Assembly: GCA_030490835.1 (NCBI GenBank)
Contig: CM059975.1
Location: 28,800,133 to 28,864,132 of the forward strand
DNA: 64,000 nucleotides
Origin: Annona cherimola
Taxonomy: Eukaryota > Streptophyta > Magnoliopsida > Magnoliales > Annonaceae
Direction of reading: 5' to 3'
The notes beneath the pieces were generated by a model that did not search any database, had not been told where the DNA came from, and worked only from the letters and a program-made list of their open reading frames with translations. The first letter of the stretch is position 1; each line of letters begins with the position of its first letter. Of this stretch, positions 1 to 11,472 are shown piece after piece. The translations under genes were made by a program, and so were the position numbers.

Positions 1-216
1 TTGAAGTATAGTAAGAAAGAACATATATATTTAGGATATATGAAAATATAATTTTATCAATATATTTATTTAAAATTTAAATTTTTTTAATATTTATGAC
101 ATTATAAATATGTCATGCTGACGTCACCGGTTCGAACAGGTTCGATTAACCGGTTGAACCGGTTCGAACCAGATCAGTTCCTTTACCGGTTCAATCATCG
201 GTTCGATTCTGACAAC
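1..216. repeat. AT-rich tract with clustered CCGGTTCGA motifs
   Basis: The first 110 bases are AT-rich. Positions 120-210 hold several overlapping direct and inverted copies of a motif around ccggttcgaa. No coding frame is seen. The block replaces the part of the 5' LTR that should precede position 217, so it is probably the end of another inserted element. It has no flanking duplication that I can see inside the window. Confidence 0.35.
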
Positions 217-353
217 ATTGTTGTAAACTTGAGTCAAAATGTTGACTTGGGGAGTGGAGTAGCATTAACCAAACCGCTATAATTTGTGGTGTATGCAACT
301 TGTCCTATTTTTGCTTAGATTTCTCTTTGTATTTTTGTCCCTTTCTTCTATCA
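217..353 (+). mobile_element. 5' LTR remnant (3' end) of copia element
   Basis: The block aligns with the last part of the LTR at 8817-9705. Both share cttgagtc, ggtggagtag-like sequence, ctataatttgtggtg, gcaacttgtc and the tail ttctatca or ttttatca. The match is diverged and has indels, so the insertion is old. The LTR ends in CA at 353. The sequence after it is too decayed to show a clear initiator-tRNA primer site. Confidence 0.65.
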
Positions 354-412
354 GTTTTATATGGGCTTAATAATAGATATTCGAGCGGTCTTTGAATTAA
401 TCCAAAGAGATC

Positions 413-1810
413 ATGACAACTGAGAAGAAAGTGGAGATTGGATATGGTGAAAGTCATTCCGTAACCAGACTACCATATTTTGATGACACAAATTACAGAT
501 AGTGAAAATGTAGAATGTGGATCTTTATCATGGGCGAAGATTTAAAACTTTAAAATGCTGTTCAGAGAGGTATAATTTTACTTGGAGATAATATAACTGA
601 ACCTAATGAACAACATAATGAACAAGTGCAATTAAATACTAGAGCTTTAAATATTTTATATTGTGTACTTTGACTATCTGAATTCAATGGGATATCTGCT
701 TGTGCTACAGCCAAATAGGTTTAGGATATACTTATAATAACACATGAAGGTACTTTCCAAGTTCCAAGATAGATATGTTGATGCACGACTATAAACTTTT
801 TCTGATAAAATTTATTGAATCTATAGCTGAGATGTTTTGCAGATTCACCAACATAATTAATGCATTGAAAGTACTTGGTAAGTCTATTGAGGTAAAGGAA
901 TAGGTAAAGAAGATATTGAGAATACTCCCTTTTTCTTGGACTGTAAAGGTCACAACCATACAGGAGACCAAGGATTTAACAACCATGTCCGTAGATCAAT
1001 TAATAGACTCCCTTGTGACATATGAGATTATCATGAAGAAAAATGATAATAATAATCCAAAAAGTAAGAAGTTAATTAGTCTAAAAGTTTCCTCTGATCA
1101 TTTTGATGATAATGTAGGTGATGAAGATGAAGACATTGCTATATAAAGAAGAAAAGATGGTTCTTCACTTGAAATAGAGAAAACAACAACAACAACAAGA
1201 ATGCGGCTGCTAGAAGAATACAACAACGACTTGAAAAGAAAACAAAAAAGAATGACCAGAGGAAAGATGTGAAGAAAAGAGAAGGAGACAAAGTAATGTA
1301 TTATAGCTGTTAAGGTTTTGGATATTTTAAGAATGCATGCCCATATCCTATTGAAAAGAAAGATTTTAATAAAAGAAAAAATCAAAGCTATGGGGCATGG
1401 TGTGATAGTGATACTTCACTATTAGTCACTTCATGATCTCAAGCTAATCTTATATCACATTTAGGATTCATGGCAGATCATGAAGATGAATCTAAATATT
1501 TTGAGGTAAGTTATATAATTGATCAAATGAAACAAGAATATGCTAACTAGTTGGTGAATTTTCTACCTCGTCAGATAAATATATAAAATTAAAAATTGAT
1601 CTCAGATTTGTAGAAGAAAAAATATGAATTTGCAAATGCAAATAAAATCTCTTGTTGAGGAAAATGAAAATTTAGAAAATCAAATAAAAGAAAATAAAAT
1701 ATTTATAATAGAAAGTCAAATAAAATGTTTAGAAATCAAAATAAAATTTGCAATTTTTGTTGTAATTTTAGACATTTTTCATATATTTGTCCAGTAAGAA
1801 AACTGCAAAT
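413..1810 (+). pseudogene. Copia gag remnant with CCHC zinc knuckle
   Basis: An ATG at 413 begins a frame with the copia gag hallmark PYFDDTNYR. Shifted frames continue with a block around 800-1090 (FTNIINALK, then SWTVKVTTIQE, then DLTTMSVDQLIDSL, then TYEI), matching the UBN2/gag-polypeptide domain. A degraded knuckle lies near 1300-1340. A complete CX2CX4HX4C knuckle (CNFCCNFRHFSYIC) lies at about 1750-1791. Gag would package the element RNA into virus-like particles. Multiple in-frame stops make it a pseudogene. Confidence 0.8.
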
Positions 1811-1924
1811 GTTTGGAGCAAACTTAGTTCAGAAACCTAAAATGCAAAATAATGATACTAACTAGTATGGACCCATGAAATGAGTATCAACACGGTAAAG
1901 GCTTTTTTTGCTGTTTTATAGGAA

Positions 1925-2700
1925 TGCGTGAAGTCAACTTACCAAATAAAATGGTATTGAATAGTGGTTGTTCACATCATATGACCGAAAATAAATATGC
2001 ATTTAGATTTTTAGAAATGCAAAATAAAGATAATGTTACTTTTGGAAACACAATAAAGGTTGCGTTAAGGTACATGTATTGTAAGTTATGAAGGTATTTA
2101 AATAAATAATGTGTTTTATGTAGAAGGGCTTAAACACAATTTTTAAGTATTAGTCAATTTCGTAATAAAGACTTTGAAGTTGTGTTTAAGTTTGCCATGT
2201 GTATAGTTTGTGATAATGTAGGTAATAATATTTTCTATGAAAAAAATAAAAATGTGTATATTCTAGATCTTAGTGTGGACCATATAAAATGCTTATCTAC
2301 AGTAGATGATGAAATTATGATTTGGTATAAAAGATCAAGACATGCAAACCTTTATACATTAAAGAAACTGTAAAAGTTTAATATTGTTGATGGTTTACCA
2401 AACTTAAAAATTAATTTAAAATATGTTTGTGATATTTATCAATTTGGTAAACAAAAGAAGGTTTTTCAAATTAAAAAATATTGTGTCAACAATAGAACAT
2501 CTATAGTTCCTGTATATGTATTTATTTGGACTTACACGGCCTAGAAGTTTGGTTGAAAACATTATGTCTATGTTATTGTCAATGATTTTTCAAGATATAC
2601 ATGAGTATTGTTTTTACAAAGTAAAGATGAATGTTTTAATTTATTTTAAAAATTTTATCGTAAAATTCAAAACGAACATGGATTAAAAATATTTGCAATA
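1925..2700 (+). pseudogene. Copia protease-integrase remnant
   Basis: The protease block is recognisable at about 1955-2000 as VLNSGCSHHMTE. The family motif is D-S-G-C-x-x-H-M-T, so the catalytic Asp is replaced by Asn here. The GLKHNF block follows near 2125. The integrase zinc-binding start is visible at 2320-2370 (WYKRSRHANLYTLKKL), then GLPNLK. The frame is broken several times. Integrase core and nearly all reverse transcriptase are absent, pointing to an internal deletion ending close to 2704. Confidence 0.75.
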
Positions 2701-2703
2701 AAT

Positions 2704-2946
2704 TTGTTTAAAAATTCTGTACAACATTCATACACTAAACACATTGAAGTAAGATATCATTTTCTTAGGGATCATGTATTACGAAAAGAAATTTCTATTG
2801 AATTTATTTCTGCAGAAGATCAATTGACAGATATTTTTACAAAATCACTTCCCTCTGAAAAATTTCTTTATATAAGAAGGGAATTAAGTGTAATTGATTT
2901 TTTTTATGACACATGCATTTATGTAAATATTATATCACGTAGTTGA
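2704..2946 (+). pseudogene. Copia RNase H C-terminal fragment
   Basis: An 80-codon open stretch matches the end of copia RNase H: HSYTKHIEVRYHFLRDHV, then EFISAEDQLTDIFTKSLPS, then a final REL. In intact elements this domain removes the RNA strand during cDNA synthesis. Only the last part is present, without its catalytic acidic residues. It joins directly to integrase-like sequence, which shows the deletion of reverse transcriptase. Confidence 0.85.
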
Positions 2947-4648
2947 TAATTATATTTATCTACCAATTTTAATTTCATTTATGTAAATAAGGCTGTTTTT
3001 GTTAATTTTTATAAAAAAATTTAATAAGTTTTTTAAAAAATATTTTTTCATAGACCAAACTATCTTAATACGATTTTTAAAAAATTAAAAGTTTTTTAAA
3101 ACCAAACCATTCTAATAATTCTTTTTTAAAAAGTCCAAATAAACCGAAACAAATGTTAAATCAAAGCAACTTTAAAAAATGTTAAAATAATGCATGCTTT
3201 TGAAAATGCATAGAAACGTTCATGATAAAAATGTTTTCATTAAAACAACAGCGGTAAAACTATATAAAAAAAGTAAAACGAAATAGTAACATTTTGAAAA
3301 AAATGTTAAAAAATAAATAACAAAAAACAGAACTGTTCTAATAAGAACTTAAAAAATAAAAAGTAAGTAAAAATATTAAAAACAAATGTGAGAAGCAACA
3401 TTTAAAAAATGTTAAAATAAAAAAATCAGAAAACATAAATAAAGGAAATGTAAAAAAATCAGTAAGCAGCGTTAAAAACAAAAAATGTAAAAAGAAATAG
3501 AAAAAACACATTAAAAAAGTGTAAAAAATAGTTAAAAAACCAAGTGTTAGATCTAAACCAAAACAAAAAACAAAAAAGCCGGAAAACATTAAAACAAAAT
3601 AACTTAAAAAATATTAAAATAAAATAAGAAAAAAAAGGAAAAATAAAAATAGAAACCCCATTCAAAGCCCAAAAAAGTAGAAAGAAAGGTTTTAAAAAAA
3701 CAAGGTCAAAATTTTTTTTCGAAAACCAAAGCCATGACATGCAACATGCATGACACATAAAAAAAAATCCGGATTTTTTCCCCATGCATGATACATTCAT
3801 GTCATTGTCTTGATTTTTTTTTTTTTTAGAAAAAAGAGAAAAAACAATGCCAAAATACACTTGTGCATGGATAAGTTATATCAAGCTTTATATATGGAAA
3901 AAGTCTCTTGCTGGAAAGAAAGCCAGGTGATTACGTTCATGCTTTGGTAGCTCTCTTCCTCATGTTTTTGTCTTGGCCCCATTTGTTTACGTCTCCCATT
4001 TATGCTTCTCTCTTCCATAGTTATCATAAAAAAATTACATAGCTTTCACCCATAAACCTACATTTTCTATCCTCTGCAACCATTAAATAAAAAAAACTCC
4101 AGCAGCCACAAAAAATCTCTTGTTTCTTCTTTCCAAATCTTTTGTTTAGTTTTTGAAAATCAAATCTTCAACTACCTAATCAACTTTTCAAAATTCTGTT
4201 TTTTCCTCTCTTTCCACTATTTTCTTCCATTTCATCTTAAAAAAAAATCTCAAATATGCATCCCACTACATTTTGCATTCACCGTGATGCTTGGAAAGGT
4301 GGTGCAGTAGTTGGGAAAAAGCATTCTTGTGAGGAAAAGGGAAAATGGAAAGTAGATTTAACACCCTTGGATCCTTCATCCACTCATCGACGTCAAAGTT
4401 TCGACATCCACATCAATAAGAATGCAAACCCTTCTCCTCGTGCTACATCGCATATGGCTACCACACTACATGCAAGGTAAATCTGTAGGTTATAGACATC
4501 GGTCTTGTCAAGTTGCGCGAATGTCACATTCCACAAATCATGCTAAAAGCTTTAAATTTTCGCAACTAGTTTAATGAAGATGATTTTGTGGGTAAATTTT
4601 CACATTGAATAATTTTTTGGCAAAGTGATATTTTGATTTGTATATTGG
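2947..4648 (+). other. Spacer between pol and envelope-like frame; no gene seen
   Basis: 2950-3860 is extremely A/T-rich with many aaaaatgttaaaa-like runs. Open frames there are low-complexity Phe/Lys translations and do not look coding. 3900-4640 is more balanced in composition and has a pyrimidine-rich stretch. A 74-codon frame at 4256-4480 is not recognisable. The whole stretch lies where Sireviruses have the pol-env spacer and the start of the envelope-like frame. Confidence 0.4.
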
Positions 4649-5560
4649 TTGAAAGAATATGGGCTTCTAGAATTTCTTAAGAAAGATTGTTATATATATT
4701 TGGATCTTGTGAAACACTTTTATTTCAACTTCGCATTAGAAGGCACTATGTACACATTTTTCTCGAGAGGAATTGAAATTAGTTTCACAGAACAAGAGTT
4801 TGTTAAGTTCATCTTATTACCATTTCATGCTACTGGTCACTATGAAGAAATTAATTTTGAAGAAATTATATTCTATTTTACACATAATGAGTCATTAAGT
4901 TAACAACAATGCAATTTTACAAAAAAACAAAAAAATTTGCAAACTAGACTACAAGTTGTTGCACTTGGTAATTGTACATTATTTTTTGCCTAAAGGGGAT
5001 GATATGATATTGTTACACTTGTTGATTTGGAATTAATGTAGGCAATTGTGAATAATAAGCCCTATAGCATTACTAGTGTGACAATATCTTATATGTTGTC
5101 AAAGAAAAGGAGAGCAAATGGACATTTACCTTATGCTATGTATTTAACAAGGCTAATTTAGCATTTCAACATTGATTTGAGAAGAGAAACATCCATCAAA
5201 CTAACCAGCTATGATGTGATAAGTGAATCTACACTCAAGCGTATCTGATATACCCGTATTGTTGATGGTGAATGTATTATGAATTTAAATTTTCATGCAG
5301 CAGATCGTCAATCTCCTTCAAAACATCAAATGGTTTCTGTTTAAATTGATGATCAAGATGATAGACTTGGTCAAAGACAAGATGGACATGATGGTTATTT
5401 GGGTGGTGATGGACATCATAGACATCAAGGTGGTCCTCATATAGATGCTAATTTTGAAGATAAGCTAATTCCAACTTCGCCTTTCCATTATAGTACAATG
5501 GCGGGAGCAACTTCTTCTACTTAAAAGCCAATAGATCCGCATCACACTTCACCTGCCAAT
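4649..5560 (+). pseudogene. Envelope-like frame of Sirevirus, 5' part
   Basis: The translation reads GLLEFLKKDCYIYLDLVKHF, then GIEISFTEQEFVKFILLP. A later frame at 5040-5250 reads YSITSVTISYMLS, then HLPYAMYLTRL, HFNIDL and VISESTLKRI. This block order is that of the plant protein family annotated as envelope-like protein or putative plant transposon protein, found behind pol in Sireviruses. Role unknown. Stops at 4900-5030 and elsewhere interrupt it. The continuation near 5280-5560 (NLNFHAADRQSPSKHQMVS, then Asp/Gly/His-rich sequence) resembles the variable tail. The start codon is not clear. Confidence 0.65.
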
Positions 5561-5639
5561 CCAACTTCTTATGTAGGCACTGCTTCTTCTAAACTCAATT
5601 TTGTACCTCTATATTCAATAGGTATACCTATAGCACCTT

Positions 5640-8015
5640 GACCTATGACATCTTTATCTTGTCATAGGATTTCATGTTAGAAATCTTTTAAAAGTGGTGA
5701 AGTCTATAACAGGGCTTGTGCTCATACACCAAATAGTGAATTAAATAGATGAGTAGTAGAAAATGGTTTAAAGTTTCTTTTATTTTTTATCTATATAAAT
5801 TTTGGGAGCATATCATCTGTAACTTAGACGTACAAATACAAACATTCACCAGATAATCCTTTATATCAAAATATAACCTGTATCACTTCTTCATAAACAC
5901 AATCACCTAATTTCTTCACAAATTCATCATATTCAAACATCATCACCCCTACTCCAAATATTTCTCACACTATGCATAATATATGTATCTATACAATCAC
6001 ACAAATATAAAAAGAACCTATATGTCATAGATTTCAAATAAAAATTTAGTACTTCTAGAGTCTAGTTTATTACATAATACTTTTAAGTATACAAGAACTC
6101 ACACAATTCTTCACTTCACTGCCTTTCTACCTAGTAAAATCTTCATAGCTTTCGATATTGTGATATTCTGCAACTAATCAATCAAAACGGTGAGTTTGAA
6201 GAACCCAATAAGCAACTGTTGTTTAACAAGAAAAATTGTGAAACTTCGATAGAAATATTATATATGCATGAGGATGAAATGCAATCACATACATGCAACA
6301 TTCAATGACATATCCTCTTTTTTGGTGGATGACACTTATTAAGTGATCATCCACCCATACACTGGACGCACCAGTTACGCAACACAAAGGATAGACTACC
6401 TATCCAATTACAACCTTGGTGAACCCTTACATTCATTTTCATGCATCAATGTCATTTACACAAGTGGTCAGATGCATCTATGTCATGAAAGGAGTTTGCT
6501 TGGCTAGTCATAAAGAAAAGATCTGTTTTCAGAAATCAAGTTCAAAATCATGTTTTAACAGTACACATATATATATAAGAAAAATATAGTAATAACCATT
6601 CCTAAAGATCTTTATTGTTTGTATAAAATTAATTTATTAAAAATAACTTGATTTGCGCATATTTCTGGTAAAAGATAAAAACATAACATGAACATTTATT
6701 ACAAACATCATTTCTCAAAATAAGTGACAAAATAGAATTTTCTATCACACCAATTTATTAAACTTGAAAGGCTTGCTTACTTCAAAATCTTAAGCTCTGT
6801 CTTCAACTTTCTCCTTTCTTTTTCCTATCAAAATTAACAAATATAACTAAGTATTCGCTTAGATCACCATGCATTGCATCCTAAATTTAATGTCTAAGGA
6901 TGTATTGATTCAAAAGGTAATTTTTTGTTTTCCTTCTTCAAAGAGAGTCCTCAAAAATCCTTTGATGAGAAAAATATTCTCATTCAAACTCCCATTTTAA
7001 TTATAATTTCTTTTACCTTATATCTATAATTAGATAGACTATTTAGGGGCATTTACTCCACTTACATTTTTTCATCTATCAAATTCCCAGCTTAAGTATA
7101 TATGTATACATATATATTAGACATACAAAGAAAATCTATTTAATCATTCTTATATTATATAAGTTGGCTATTTAACAATTTTGCACAAACCCAACACCCA
7201 TATCCTATCTTCGACCTAGTATACACTTTTAAAAAATTTTCATTGTATTTTTAATTCTCCAAATAACTCAAAATTTACCCATAAATAGTTTTAAGGCTAA
7301 ATACCCCAAAAATCTTATGTTTAAGCCACGTTTTTAAGGCTGCCCTATTTCCATGGGTAGTTGAAAATTTCAATTTTTGTCTTTCTACATCCAGTTGGGC
7401 ATATTAACCTACGAATAACATATCCTAATAGCATTTGTAACTATTATATCATGATTTGGAATAAGAAAATTTGGATATATATCTCTTGAATTTTTAATTT
7501 TATACATAGTCTTGATTTTTTCTTTCTATTTTTATGATTTAGGCTCCAAATCCTCCCGTTCACGAACTTATCAAAAATCTCATGATTTTTCATCAATATT
7601 TGGAAGTAAAAATCAAAACCCTACCCGTTTCAACTCTTGAATCCATAAACAACTAAATGTACTACTCAAATTTATATATTTTATTTCCATACATGTTTAT
7701 CTAAGGTATTTTAGCAAAACCCCCATGTCTCTAGCATGATTTGGGTAAAAATTTCAAAAACCCAACAAAAAAACTCATTTTCCTTTTTCCTTTGGCGATC
7801 GACAACCGGTGACACTGGCATCGGCAGGTTGACGGTGGCACGAGCTCCTCCTTCCCTTCCTTGCTCTTCTTCTTCTTCTTCCTTCTTCTTCTCTTTCTCT
7901 CTTTTTTCTCCCTGCTGCTTTTGTTCGTGCGTCTCTTCTCTCTCTTTTATTAACTTCTGGTGTTCTACGTGTGTACTGAAAATTTGTGCATGCAGTAGCT
8001 ATTATATATTTATAT
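5640..8015. mobile_element. Unclassified insertion inside the envelope-like frame
   Basis: Envelope-like similarity stops near 5640 and resumes near 8020, so about 2.4 kb was inserted. The segment has no convincing coding frame. It contains a cytosine-rich hairpin-like stretch at 6340-6440 and a pyrimidine tract rich in ctt at 7840-7930, features often seen in long plant LTRs. A solo LTR is the likeliest explanation, but I found no matching target-site duplication. The exact ends are uncertain. Confidence 0.35.
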
Positions 8016-8019
8016 ATTT

Positions 8020-8430
8020 ACAAACAGCCCTGTGCCCTACAATACCCTTTCAACCATATTCAGTTAATGTTGATTTCTCTTCTTTAAATTTTCAACAATT
8101 AAATTCTAGAATAGGAACCATTGAAACTAGACTGAATAATTTAACTTGTGATTTTCAAGAGTTCAAGCATGAAATCGTCACTTCTCTTTCTAATACACAA
8201 GAAAGCATCACAACTGTTGCATCCACTATTGCCACTGTCATACCAATAGTGAGGAATTCAATTTCAATAATAATACAACAACTTGAATTTGCTCTGGAAA
8301 AGAGCCTTGTGAATTTCAAGTTTCATCTCGTTTTCACAAATCCAAACCTTCCCAATTGAACAAAAATAAGGGTCAATCGTCAAAATATTCACCATCTCAT
8401 ATTCATTTGTCAGATTCTAATGATGAGTAA
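8020..8430 (+). pseudogene. Envelope-like frame, C-terminal coiled-coil part
   Basis: The frame includes INSRIGTIETRLNNLT-like sequence followed by FKHEIVTSLSNTQESITT, a heptad-like segment typical of the C-terminal end of Sirevirus envelope-like proteins. A frameshift near 8340 moves the tail into another frame, which runs through SSKYSPSHIHLSDSNDE to a stop at 8428-8430. The longer open frame starting at 7736 is an accidental fusion with the inserted segment. Confidence 0.55.
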
Positions 8431-8800
8431 GGCTTAAGTTTTATGCAGGAGATTTCGATCCACATAATGACAGACATGCAGAGTGGCTTTGACGGTGTTT
8501 TGGCGAACTTTAATTTTTTTAAAATTTTTTAGCAAACAAATAAAATTGGTATACATTTATATGGTTTATTTTTATTATGATCATGATATCATGCATATTG
8601 TTATATTTAGTTCAATTTATTTTCAAGTTTTGCATTTTAGTTTGACTTTTCAATAAGGCTATTTGATATTTCTTCCTTATTGCTTTTTGTTAATGATAAA
8701 AGCGAGATAAGACATGAATGATTAGAAGTATTAAAATAAGGACAGTTTGGTTAGAGAATACATTATATTCTTAATATGCCACTTGTGATTTGTCATCATT

Positions 8801-8815
8801 AAAAAGGGGAGAGAA
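8801..8815 (+). other. Polypurine tract of copia element
   Basis: The purine-only run aaaaaggggagagaa sits directly before the LTR start tgttgag. This is the expected primer site for plus-strand synthesis and matches the AAAAAGGGGGAGA-type tract of Sireviruses. It fixes the 5' end of the LTR and the element's orientation. Confidence 0.7.
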
Positions 8816-8816
8816 T

Positions 8817-9705
8817 TGTTGAGTTTTAGTGTTTTGATGATAGACAAGTTAAGAATTTAATGCTTGCAATATGTTTGATTGTATTTGGTTACAGATAAAT
8901 GTTTTAATAAGTTAGCATAGAATTGTGTGTTGAGAATCTGTTGAGATTTTTCTGTAAATCTTCAACAATTTTGGGTTGCAACTTTGATAGTTTCGGTTTG
9001 AAATTTTCACAGTTTTGGGTTGAAACTTCGATAATTTTTTAGCGTGATCTATGGACAGATAATTGGATGATGACGTTTAAAATTAATTAGTTTGCTGTGA
9101 TGAGTTATCTTTGTTTGTTAAGTTGTTATGAGTTGTTGAGAAAAATCCGGTTGGTTGTGGATTTGGTGGAGAAAAGCTCTCTTGGCGGTTTCAGAAGTTC
9201 AAAGCTATAAATAGATAATGAATTTCAATTGAAAATTCAATTTAGAGAAAATCATTTCTAAAGTGCAGATCTGTCTCAAGGCATTCTCTATGATCCTTTA
9301 TCCATTTGTCAAAAGCAGCTTATTAAAGATTGTTGTGACCATCCAACTAGAGCTTCATCTCTTCACTTCTGTGTTGTTCAACTGGTTATAAGGTTTATTT
9401 TACCTTGAATTGGAGGCTATCTAATTCAAGAGGATAGTTTTTATTATGATTTTTGGCAAGCTTCATGTGCCACTTGAAGCCATTTGTATAATCTAAAAGA
9501 TGATTAAGATCGTATCATTGTAACTTGAGTTCTAAGCTGATGAATGGAAACTTAAGTCAAAGCGCTGACTAGGAGGGTGGAGTAGGTGCATTAATCGAAT
9601 AACTATAATTTGTGGTGTCTTCTTTGGGTTGATTTTTTTGGTGTGTGCAACTTGTCTTGTTCTTGCTTGAATTTCTCTTTATACTTTTATCCATTTATTT
9701 TATCA
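8817..9705 (+). mobile_element. 3' LTR of copia element (889 bp)
   Basis: The LTR starts TGTTGAGTTTTAGTG, a typical Sirevirus LTR start, right after the polypurine tract. It ends TTTATCA. Its last part matches 217-353. A pair of short tandem sentences on fttttgggttg-like sequence near 8960-9040 is internal. The partner end of the target duplication lies outside the window, so the insertion footprint cannot be checked. Confidence 0.75.
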
Positions 9706-11472
9706 GGGGTATTTTAGATATTATAAAAATTTAATTGACTGTTTTTTACGAAATGAGCATTTTTGGGATTAAAATGCAAACGTAGGGAGTATACGTGAGA
9801 TTTTAAAAATATTGTGAATATATTTAGAATCAGGGGACAAAGGTAGTGGGTAAATTTGGAAAAAGCCCTCGTTTAAAAATATATTCATTTGTCAACTATG
9901 AAAAATGCTTGTATCTATTTACATATATTAAAATGTAGCAATATTTTAAAGAATAATGTATCCACATAATAACGATATTTTAGATGGTTTATTGAAAATT
10001 CAACTTCAAAATTGATATTAGCATCAAATAATTTGATGATATTGATTTTACACATTTATAGATGTGACATGAGCAATGCTATCATGAACAATGATACTAC
10101 ACAAATGATATAAATAATACTAAATATAATAGATAGAGTGAATTTTACATCAATCATCAAAGCGACCAAAATAATAAAGTTACTCAATGTGGCAATTGTA
10201 TTTCCAAAAGTGGCAAAAATTCCCATTTTCCAAAACCAACGTAAATGGCATTTATTTCGAGCTCCAAATAAATAGTTAGCTACAGGCCACCTATTTTGCT
10301 TGCTATAGAGGCATAGGGTGATGAATGGGTGAGGCATGCAGTCATCACTTATTAGCCTGTTAACGATTTTGAAAGGATGTTATATATACGTGCTTGTATG
10401 TACGGGATCATATATATTTGATTTCTCCAAATTTTCGACTAAATAGGGAACCGTTAAAATTCTTGTTTCACTTAAGTTTTTTAATTATCAATGAATCAAT
10501 GTTACAGGGGTTCCACTTCAGGTACACGTATTTGTATGAATCATTTCTCGTACATTTCATTTATTACATTTAAAATAATTTGTTTTAGTTAGGAAAACAA
10601 AATAGTTGCATATATCAAGATCTCTTTGATGGCTGGAAACAAACGATCCTAAATGTAATAAATGTTTTCCTAACTAAACAATTCCTAACTTGATTAAACC
10701 ATTTGCAACAGAATTTTGCTTTTAAGCCTTATTAACCGATTGCTAAATTTAAATTTTTTTAGGATGTCTTTTGACGCACGACTTCGAGCTCAGAAGAAAG
10801 CAAATGACTCTAGGTTATATGATAAAATAAGAAATACACATTTTTATACTTCTTTTTAAACTAGTAAATTTTTTTTCTATAATTAATAATCCTATTTTCT
10901 CATTAATTTTAAACCATATTTTGAATCATTTTGCCTTAATTTCCCATTGAAATTTTTGCTTATGTCATTCCCTATTATACTTTTCTATTAACGAACCCCT
11001 TTCGGATATACAGTAGCCCTTTTTAAATACACCATCCAAACAGATATCATATACTATAACTGATTTACTTTTTAAAATTTTAATGGTCAAATAATTTAAA
11101 AATGTTGTTCTTAAAGAGTTAAAATATTTATTTTTGTACTTAAAAAAGCACTGTACATCTAACCATCCACAACCACAAGTCATCTTTCACAAGGTGTTCT
11201 ACCCATCTATCTGATGTGACATATATTTGTACATCCCCAAAAAAGCAATATTACTTCTCCCACAACATTTACTTGAAGGCGTTTTTGGCTGCCACTTAAG
11301 CTGAACACATCTTCCTTCAAGGAATCACATAGATCACCATTATTGGTTGCTAAGACCTCAAACTTCAGAGTGCCACCCAAACAGACCTCAAATCAAAAGA
11401 TCCGGTAGCCAATCCGCCACCTTTGTATGGGATAGCTAGCTAGCTAGCTAATGGCAGCCAAACATGCTAATC
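9706..11472. other. Intergenic spacer; one dispersed repeat, no gene
   Basis: This spacer separates the copia element from the 3' end of the WRKY gene. 9895-10200 is a copy of dispersed repeat family A (see 35150-35468). An imperfect inverted repeat of about 20 bp pairs 10557-10578 with 10650-10672. A minus-strand frame of 93 codons at 10056-10337 lies inside the repeat and is not recognisable as a protein. The 3' UTR of the WRKY gene should lie just below 11473. A short gcta run is at 11437-11452. Confidence 0.5.

Larger units (their letters stand above)
217..9705 (+). mobile_element. Degenerate Sirevirus-like Ty1/copia retrotransposon
   Basis: The order of remnants is LTR, gag, protease, integrase, RNase H end, envelope-like frame, polypurine tract, LTR. 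This is the layout of plant Sireviruses, which are copia elements with an additional envelope-like reading frame behind pol and LTRs near 1 kb. Every coding part carries stops and frameshifts. Most of reverse transcriptase is missing, because integrase similarity stops near 2700 and the RNase H end follows at once. A separate insertion of about 2.4 kb splits the envelope-like frame. The element cannot transpose by itself. Confidence 0.8.

Noticed and set aside
3338..3860. Phe-rich minus-strand frames as membrane proteins
   Set aside because: They translate an A-rich tract; the hydrophobicity is a composition artefact.
7736..8359. 207-codon open frame as a separate gene
   Set aside because: Its first half is a ctt-rich low-complexity translation of the inserted segment and its second half is the envelope-like tail; the fusion is accidental.
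10056..10337. 93-codon hydrophobic minus-strand protein
   Set aside because: It lies inside a copy of dispersed repeat family A, and sister copies do not keep the frame.
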